NCBI GenBank assembly: GCA_955652795.1
Contig: CATPBQ010000136.1
Location: 1 to 7,074, forward strand
Source: an uncultured Steroidobacteraceae bacterium
GTDB taxonomy: Bacteria; Pseudomonadota; Gammaproteobacteria; Steroidobacterales; Steroidobacteraceae
Length of the DNA stretch: 7,074 nucleotides
Direction: 5' to 3'
Position 1 is the stretch's first letter, and each line of letters starts with the position of its first letter. Below are positions 1 through 7,074 of this stretch, piece by piece. The translations under genes were made by a program, and so were the position numbers. A model generated the notes under the pieces. That model saw only the letters and a program-made list of their open reading frames with translations. It did no database searches and was not told where the DNA came from.

Positions 1-11
1 CCCTTAAGGCG

Positions 12-30
12 GGCGCGTCCTTCAAGCGCC
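12..30 (-). other. small hairpin just after the SHOCT gene stop
   Basis: GGCGC (12-16) and GCGCC (26-30) are inverted repeats around a 9-nt loop and directly abut the stop codon of the SHOCT gene. The stem is short and no T-run follows on the minus strand, so it is not a standard intrinsic terminator. It could be a weak 3'-end structure or chance in GC-rich DNA. Confidence 0.2.
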
Positions 31-639
31 TCACGACGACACGATCTTCGCCTTGATGGCCTCGTATTCCGCATCGGTGATGAGCCTGGCGTCCAGCAGT
101 TGCTTGGCTTCCTGCAGGCGCCGCACCGCATCGCCATTGGCCGTCACGCTCCCTGAGGCCGCTCCTGGCACCACCTGGATCCCGCCGGATCGCGCCCGCA
201 ATTCCTCGAGCTCGCGGACCCGGCGCTTCTCGCGCCACGCCTGGTCCTGGGCCTGGCAGATGCGGTACACCGCCTGCGCCTGCTCCTTGCGCAGTCCCTG
301 AAACTCGACCCGCTGTGAACCCTGCGCACCGAGCGAGGCGAGATCGGTTGCCTGGCCGGCGCGCAGCGCCAGATCCGCGCCGATCACCCCCACACGCAGG
401 GTCACCTCCTCGAGGTCCTGCCAGCGGATGGTGGAGACGTCGAAGCCCGCGAGAAGCCTGCGCACCAGCACCACCAGCCTGCCGCTGGTGGCGGCGATCA
501 GCAGCCGCCGGTGCGATAGCGCGAAGATGCGCCGCTGGATCGCCCAGGCTTCGAGGGTCTCACCGGGAATCAACACCGAGCGCAATTCCGCGAGCGCCTT
601 CCCGAGCCCGGCCCCGTCGATAGTTGTTGCGTCGCTCAT
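31..639 (-). CDS. SHOCT domain protein with PH-like N-terminal region
   Basis: A 202-residue soluble protein of unknown function. The C-terminal 32 residues (about 169-200) match the SHOCT pattern: a helix with RLQEAKQLLDARLITDAEYE, then a short lysine-containing helix. SHOCT is a short motif found at the end of many bacterial proteins and is thought to mediate oligomerisation or partner contacts. Residues about 20-115 are rich in beta strands (LSHRRLLIAATSGRLVVL, then STIRWQDLEEVTL), the layout of bacterial PH-like domains. A charged helix, probably coiled coil, spans about 116-150, followed by a Gly/Ala/Ser-rich linker. There is no signal peptide or membrane segment, so it is probably cytoplasmic. 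The ATG is preceded by AAGGG about 9 nt upstream, an acceptable ribosome site. It starts 24 bp after the DUF3014 gene on the same strand, so co-transcription is likely. The SHOCT call is fairly firm; the PH-like call is an inference from strand pattern. Confidence 0.75.
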   Translation of the reverse strand: MSDATTIDGAGLGKALAELRSVLIPGETLEAWAIQRRIFALSHRRLLIAATSGRLVVLVRRLLAGFDVSTIRWQDLEEVTLRVGVIGADLALRAGQATDLASLGAQGSQRVEFQGLRKEQAQAVYRICQAQDQAWREKRRVRELEELRARSGGIQVVPGAASGSVTANGDAVRRLQEAKQLLDARLITDAEYEAIKAKIVSS

Positions 640-663
640 GTTCGAACACCCTTCGGGGCAGCG

Positions 664-1476
664 TTATTTTTTCTTGACGATCTCGGCGCGAAATTCCCGC
701 AGTTTCGCTTTGAGGGCGCGCGCGTTTGCCGGACCCATGCGGATCAGCAGCTTCTGTCCGGCCGAGCGGCTCTCGAGATCCGCGTCGGCGTATTCGTAGA
801 AGACCTTGGGCTGCACGAGCTTGATCGGCGCCGACACCTCCGGCGCCTGCAGCAGGTGATCGATCACCTCGACCAGCCGATCGTTGAAGTACTTGCCGGG
901 ATAGCCCAGGTCCTCGTAAGACTGCTGGAACAGCGGGTACAGCCGCTCGTAGACCAGCGCGAGCGCCTTCACGTCCGTGGCCTGCGCCACCCGCACCAGC
1001 GGCGCATAGCGCGCGAAGTTGGCGTCGCTGAGGGTCGTGATCTCACCCTGCGTGGCGGTGCCGGTCTGTCCCGGCGTCGGTTTCACGGGCCGCAGGTCCA
1101 CGGCCACCTTCCTGCGCGGCAGGTTATCGACGGTAGCGACGAGGTGGCGCACGATGTTCTGCGGCACCAGGAACTGCTCGACGGGATGGCGGCCGAGCAC
1201 ACCGGCGAGCGAATCGTGCACAACCTGGTCGCTGTCGTTCAGCCCCGGCAGGGCGGCAGAGCCCGCCGCATTATCAGCGCCGATCGGGTGCGAGATCTGC
1301 GGCTCGGTGCTCGCCTGCGGGGGCGCCGCGGCAGGTACGACCGGCGTCGCCGCAGCGGGGCGGTGTCGCGACGCGTACCAATACCAGCCAGCGAAGGCGA
1401 TCACGACCGCGACCACGATCCCGATAAGCCACGCTACTTTGCGGCGCGCCGAGCTCTCAAGATCCTCTTCCCACAT
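664..1476 (-). CDS. DUF3014 family membrane-anchored protein
   Basis: A 270-residue protein recognised as DUF3014, a proteobacterial family with no assigned function. A short charged N-terminus ending in ARRK precedes one hydrophobic helix (about 14-34, rich in V, I, A and W). This suggests an uncleaved anchor with the N-terminus in the cytoplasm and the rest in the periplasm. Residues about 40-62 form an Ala/Pro-rich linker. The conserved domain covers about 75-267. Its key stretches are QFLVPQNIVRHLVATVDNLP (101-120) followed by RRKVAV, an aromatic-rich YERLYPLFQQSYEDLGYPG (176-194), and KVFYEYADADLESRSAGQKL (224-243). The start is the ATG at 1476, since an in-frame stop lies a few codons upstream. 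GGAGG touches this ATG directly and AAGG lies about 9 nt upstream, so its ribosome site is unusual. It heads a probable two-gene unit with the SHOCT gene and is divergent from lhr. The family call is confident; the function is unknown. Confidence 0.85.
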   Translation of the reverse strand: MWEEDLESSARRKVAWLIGIVVAVVIAFAGWYWYASRHRPAAATPVVPAAAPPQASTEPQISHPIGADNAAGSAALPGLNDSDQVVHDSLAGVLGRHPVEQFLVPQNIVRHLVATVDNLPRRKVAVDLRPVKPTPGQTGTATQGEITTLSDANFARYAPLVRVAQATDVKALALVYERLYPLFQQSYEDLGYPGKYFNDRLVEVIDHLLQAPEVSAPIKLVQPKVFYEYADADLESRSAGQKLLIRMGPANARALKAKLREFRAEIVKKK

Positions 1477-1513
1477 CCTCCGACACCTTCAGGTCAAGGG
1501 ACGAGTTGGTCAC
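1457..1513 (-). CDS. possible 18-codon leader ORF overlapping the DUF3014 start
   Basis: A GTG at 1513-1511 on the minus strand is preceded by AGGAG (1518-1522) with 4 nt between. This is a better Shine-Dalgarno match than the one at the DUF3014 ATG itself. It opens 18 codons (VTNSSLDLKVSEDVGRGS) that end at a TGA inside the DUF3014 gene, overlapping it by 20 nt in another frame. That arrangement would suit translational coupling. Against it, the same frame stays open far upstream across lhr, so the openness is not informative, and the 4-nt spacing is short. It is a candidate only. Confidence 0.2.
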   Translation of the reverse strand: MTNSSLDLKVSEDVGRGS

Positions 1514-1642
1514 TTTACTCCTATGGCCAGCACCGCGCGCAGGTCGCGCGCATACAGCCAGCCCGCGCATCACCGACTGTACGGTGTGTGAATCTAAGCG
1601 CGCGGACTCCTCGTGAGCCTGCGGCTGTGCTTCAATCGCACC
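1477..1642. other. divergent intergenic region between DUF3014 gene and lhr
   Basis: This 166-bp stretch separates two divergent genes and must carry the start signals for both, but I find no convincing sigma-70 promoter on either strand. Two small dyads are visible. GCGCGC (1535-1540) pairs with GCGCGC (1546-1551) across a 5-nt loop. CACCG (1571-1575) pairs with CGGTG (1582-1586) across a 6-nt spacer, about 57 bp before the lhr ATG, which could be an operator or a 5' leader hairpin. The best -10-like hexamer toward lhr is TCTAAG (1593-1598), without a matching -35. Toward DUF3014 it is TAAAGT (the complement of 1512-1517), also without a -35. Confidence 0.4.
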
Positions 1643-5969
<4,327 letters not shown>

Positions 5970-5974
<5 letters not shown>

Positions 5975-5995
5975 CACCCAAGCCTGACACCCAAG
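5970..5995. repeat. 13-bp tandem duplication across the lhr stop codon
   Basis: CCTGACACCCAAG occurs twice head to tail, at 5970-5982 and 5983-5995, without mismatch. The first copy contains the lhr TGA (5972-5974). The second ends 4 bp before the stop codon of the convergent peroxiredoxin gene. The unit is 13 bp and so not a multiple of three, but it lies after the stop and alters neither protein. It looks like a replication-slippage duplication. No hairpin or T-run terminator is visible in this convergent gap. Confidence 0.85.
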
Positions 5996-5999
5996 CCCT

Positions 6000-6542
6000 T
6001 CAGCTCTTCTTGTGATCGTCCTGCCACTTCTTCACGGCGGCGAGGGTGTTCTCGACGTGCTTGTCGGGATTCATAGCGGTATAGGAATAGATGATTTCCC
6101 CGCTCGGGGCGATCACGTAGGAAGTGCGATTGGCGTACTCGGGGTGAGAGGGCAGCACCGAATCGTAAGCCTTCATGATGCCGCCGTCCGCATCGGAGGC
6201 GACCGCGAACTTGTTGCGGCATTCGCTCACCGAGAAGCGGTTGAGCTTCTCGATCGGATCGTGGGACACACCGATGACCGTGGCGCCCAGTCCCTTGAAC
6301 TTCGCCGTGGCTTCCGCGAATTCGTGCGCCTCGACCGTGCATCCCGGCGTGAACGCCGCCGGATAGAAATACAGCACCACCGGCCCCTTCTTCAGGGCGT
6401 CGGCCAGCGAGAACTTGAACTCCTTGCCCGCGAGCGATGCGTCGGTGCTGAAGTCCGGTGCCTTGGCGCCGTCGGGCAGGGCTCCGTAAGCCGGAATCGT
6501 GATCAGCACAGCGGTGAGTGCGGCAACGAATGGGCGTCGCAT
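6000..6542 (-). CDS. exported peroxiredoxin, PrxQ/BCP type
   Basis: A 180-residue thiol peroxidase precursor that should reduce hydrogen peroxide or organic peroxides using thioredoxin-like electron donors. Residues 1-20 form a signal peptide (MRRPFVAALT, then a hydrophobic stretch, then AYG) with likely cleavage before Ala21, so the enzyme should act in the periplasm. The thioredoxin-fold domain starts at GAKAPDF. The peroxidatic site is PAAFTPGCTVEAHEF with Cys68, and GATVIGVSHDPIEKLNRF follows the usual PrxQ pattern. The resolving Cys often found five residues later is absent (His73 there). The only other Cys is Cys108 in SVSECRNKFAVASD, the likely resolving partner. The frame extends upstream of this ATG, but this start has GGGAG 6 nt ahead and begins a proper signal peptide. 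It lies 49 bp after the lipocalin-like gene, probably co-transcribed, and converges on lhr. Confidence 0.92.
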   Translation of the reverse strand: MRRPFVAALTAVLITIPAYGALPDGAKAPDFSTDASLAGKEFKFSLADALKKGPVVLYFYPAAFTPGCTVEAHEFAEATAKFKGLGATVIGVSHDPIEKLNRFSVSECRNKFAVASDADGGIMKAYDSVLPSHPEYANRTSYVIAPSGEIIYSYTAMNPDKHVENTLAAVKKWQDDHKKS

Positions 6543-6573
6543 GATCGTCTCCCGTCGCAAGTGGGGCGAGGCT

Positions 6574-6591
6574 TCCTGAGGATCCTCAGGA
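6574..6591. promoter_or_regulatory. perfect 18-bp palindrome between lipocalin-like and peroxiredoxin genes
   Basis: TCCTGAGGATCCTCAGGA is identical to its reverse complement. It can also be read as two adjacent 9-bp units of the form TCCT-S-AGGA. On the minus strand it begins at the base after the lipocalin-like stop codon and ends 31 nt before the peroxiredoxin ATG. No T-run follows, so it is unlikely to be an intrinsic terminator. It could be an operator for a dimeric regulator, an mRNA hairpin that sets relative expression of the two genes, or chance. The dyad is certain; its function is not. Confidence 0.5.
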
Positions 6592-7074
6592 TCATCGGCC
6601 AAGACGCGCGTGCGCGCCAGTGCCGTGCTGCGAGCCGCGTTCCTGCGCGTAACCGACCAACTCGACATAGCCACGCCCGGCGATGTTGTGCCCGGCGCGC
6701 GTTCCGCTGACATCCACGGCGCCTTCCCAGTAATCAGGCGTGGTCCTGAGCTCCTGATCGGCGAGCACGGGACGCACGCTCACCTCGAGCGCCAGCGCGG
6801 GTACACGCATTCGCCACCGCGCCGGGTAGCGGGTCCCCTGCGCGTTGCTCCAGTGACCGGCGACCTCGATCGTCACCTCTTCATCGGACAATGGGCGGGA
6901 GCGACCGGAAGCCTCGACCCAGGTTCCGGCACTGTGCTGATCACGCGTGTCGTCCCGGTCGCGCAGTGCGTAAAACATCAGCGCGGTGCCGTCGTTCAGC
7001 TGCAGCGCGAACCAGTCCCAGCCCACCTGCTGCGCGCCCAGGCCACCGCTCCCCCACTCGCGATCGAGCCACGC
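6592..7074 (-). CDS. CrtC/AttH-type lipocalin-like protein (5' end beyond window)
   Basis: The C-terminal 160 residues of a protein whose start lies beyond the window edge; the frame is open to base 7074 with no start needed inside. It matches the C-terminal half of the family that includes carotenoid 1,2-hydratase (CrtC) and the AttH-like lipocalin-fold proteins. Diagnostic pieces, in order, are AWLDREWGSGGLGAQQVGWD, WFALQLNDGTALMFYALRDR, GTWVEASG, the tract RYPARWRMRVPAL, then DQELRTTPDYWEGAVDVSG and GRGYVELVGY. A Gly/His/Arg-rich tail ends the protein. The fold is two lipocalin-like beta-barrels, usually in exported or envelope proteins. Most relatives outside carotenoid clusters have no proven reaction, often sit beside FtsX-like ABC transporter genes, and are over-annotated as hydratases. 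The peroxiredoxin gene follows by 49 bp on the same strand. Nothing here supports a carotenoid role. Confidence 0.85.
   Translation of the reverse strand, partial: AWLDREWGSGGLGAQQVGWDWFALQLNDGTALMFYALRDRDDTRDQHSAGTWVEASGRSRPLSDEEVTIEVAGHWSNAQGTRYPARWRMRVPALALEVSVRPVLADQELRTTPDYWEGAVDVSGTRAGHNIAGRGYVELVGYAQERGSQHGTGAHARLGR

Noticed and set aside
2..9. CCTTAAGG palindrome at the window start
   Set aside because: An 8-bp palindrome is common by chance and nothing around it suggests a site.
1570..1600. LexA-type SOS box before lhr
   Set aside because: A CTGT half-site is present at 1577-1580, but no ACAG follows at the required spacing.
1613..1642. GTG at 1613 as the lhr start
   Set aside because: The ten added residues do not resemble Lhr N-termini and no Shine-Dalgarno precedes the GTG.
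5975..5999. Bidirectional intrinsic terminator between lhr and the peroxiredoxin gene
   Set aside because: The gap holds direct rather than inverted repeats and no T-run on either strand.
6012..6710. 232-codon plus-strand open frame opposite the peroxiredoxin
   Set aside because: The opposite strand encodes a clear peroxiredoxin with signal peptide and ribosome site, and this frame resembles no family.
6543..6713. N-terminal extension of the peroxiredoxin by 57 codons
   Set aside because: The extension overlaps the conserved C-terminus of the lipocalin-like gene in another frame and would bury the signal peptide. The ATG at 6542 has GGGAG at good spacing.

Overview
This is a GC-rich chromosomal window of ordinary bacterial housekeeping and envelope genes. 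Gene families and codon use suggest a proteobacterium, probably a gammaproteobacterium near the Xanthomonadales, Nevskiales or Steroidobacter groups. That placement is inferred from general resemblance, not from a phylogenetic marker. I see no rRNA, tRNA, CRISPR array, insertion sequence or phage gene.

Layout. Positions 31-1476, minus strand: a two-gene unit. The first gene (664-1476) encodes an inner-membrane-anchored DUF3014 protein. The second (31-639) lies 24 bp downstream and encodes a soluble protein with a PH-like N-terminal region and a C-terminal SHOCT motif. Positions 1477-1642: a divergent intergenic region with two small dyads, no convincing promoter, and a possible 18-codon leader ORF running into the DUF3014 gene. 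Positions 1643-5974, plus strand: a full-length Lhr, a superfamily 2 DNA helicase with the large C-terminal domain that is a uracil-DNA glycosylase in E. coli. Positions 5975-5999: a 25-bp convergent gap containing part of a 13-bp tandem duplication. Positions 6000-7074, minus strand: the C-terminal part of a CrtC/AttH-type lipocalin-like protein, cut by the window edge, followed 49 bp later by an exported PrxQ/BCP-type peroxiredoxin. A perfect 18-bp palindrome sits between them, directly after the first stop codon.

How the genes relate. lhr stands alone, divergent from the DUF3014/SHOCT unit and convergent with the lipocalin/peroxiredoxin unit, so it is probably transcribed by itself. The two minus-strand pairs each look co-transcribed. 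The lipocalin/peroxiredoxin pair plausibly acts in the cell envelope; the job of the DUF3014/SHOCT pair is unknown. I found no clear new multi-gene system. The points most worth a second look are the palindrome before the peroxiredoxin gene, the duplication across the lhr stop codon, the possible leader peptide, and the uncharacterised DUF3014/SHOCT pair.
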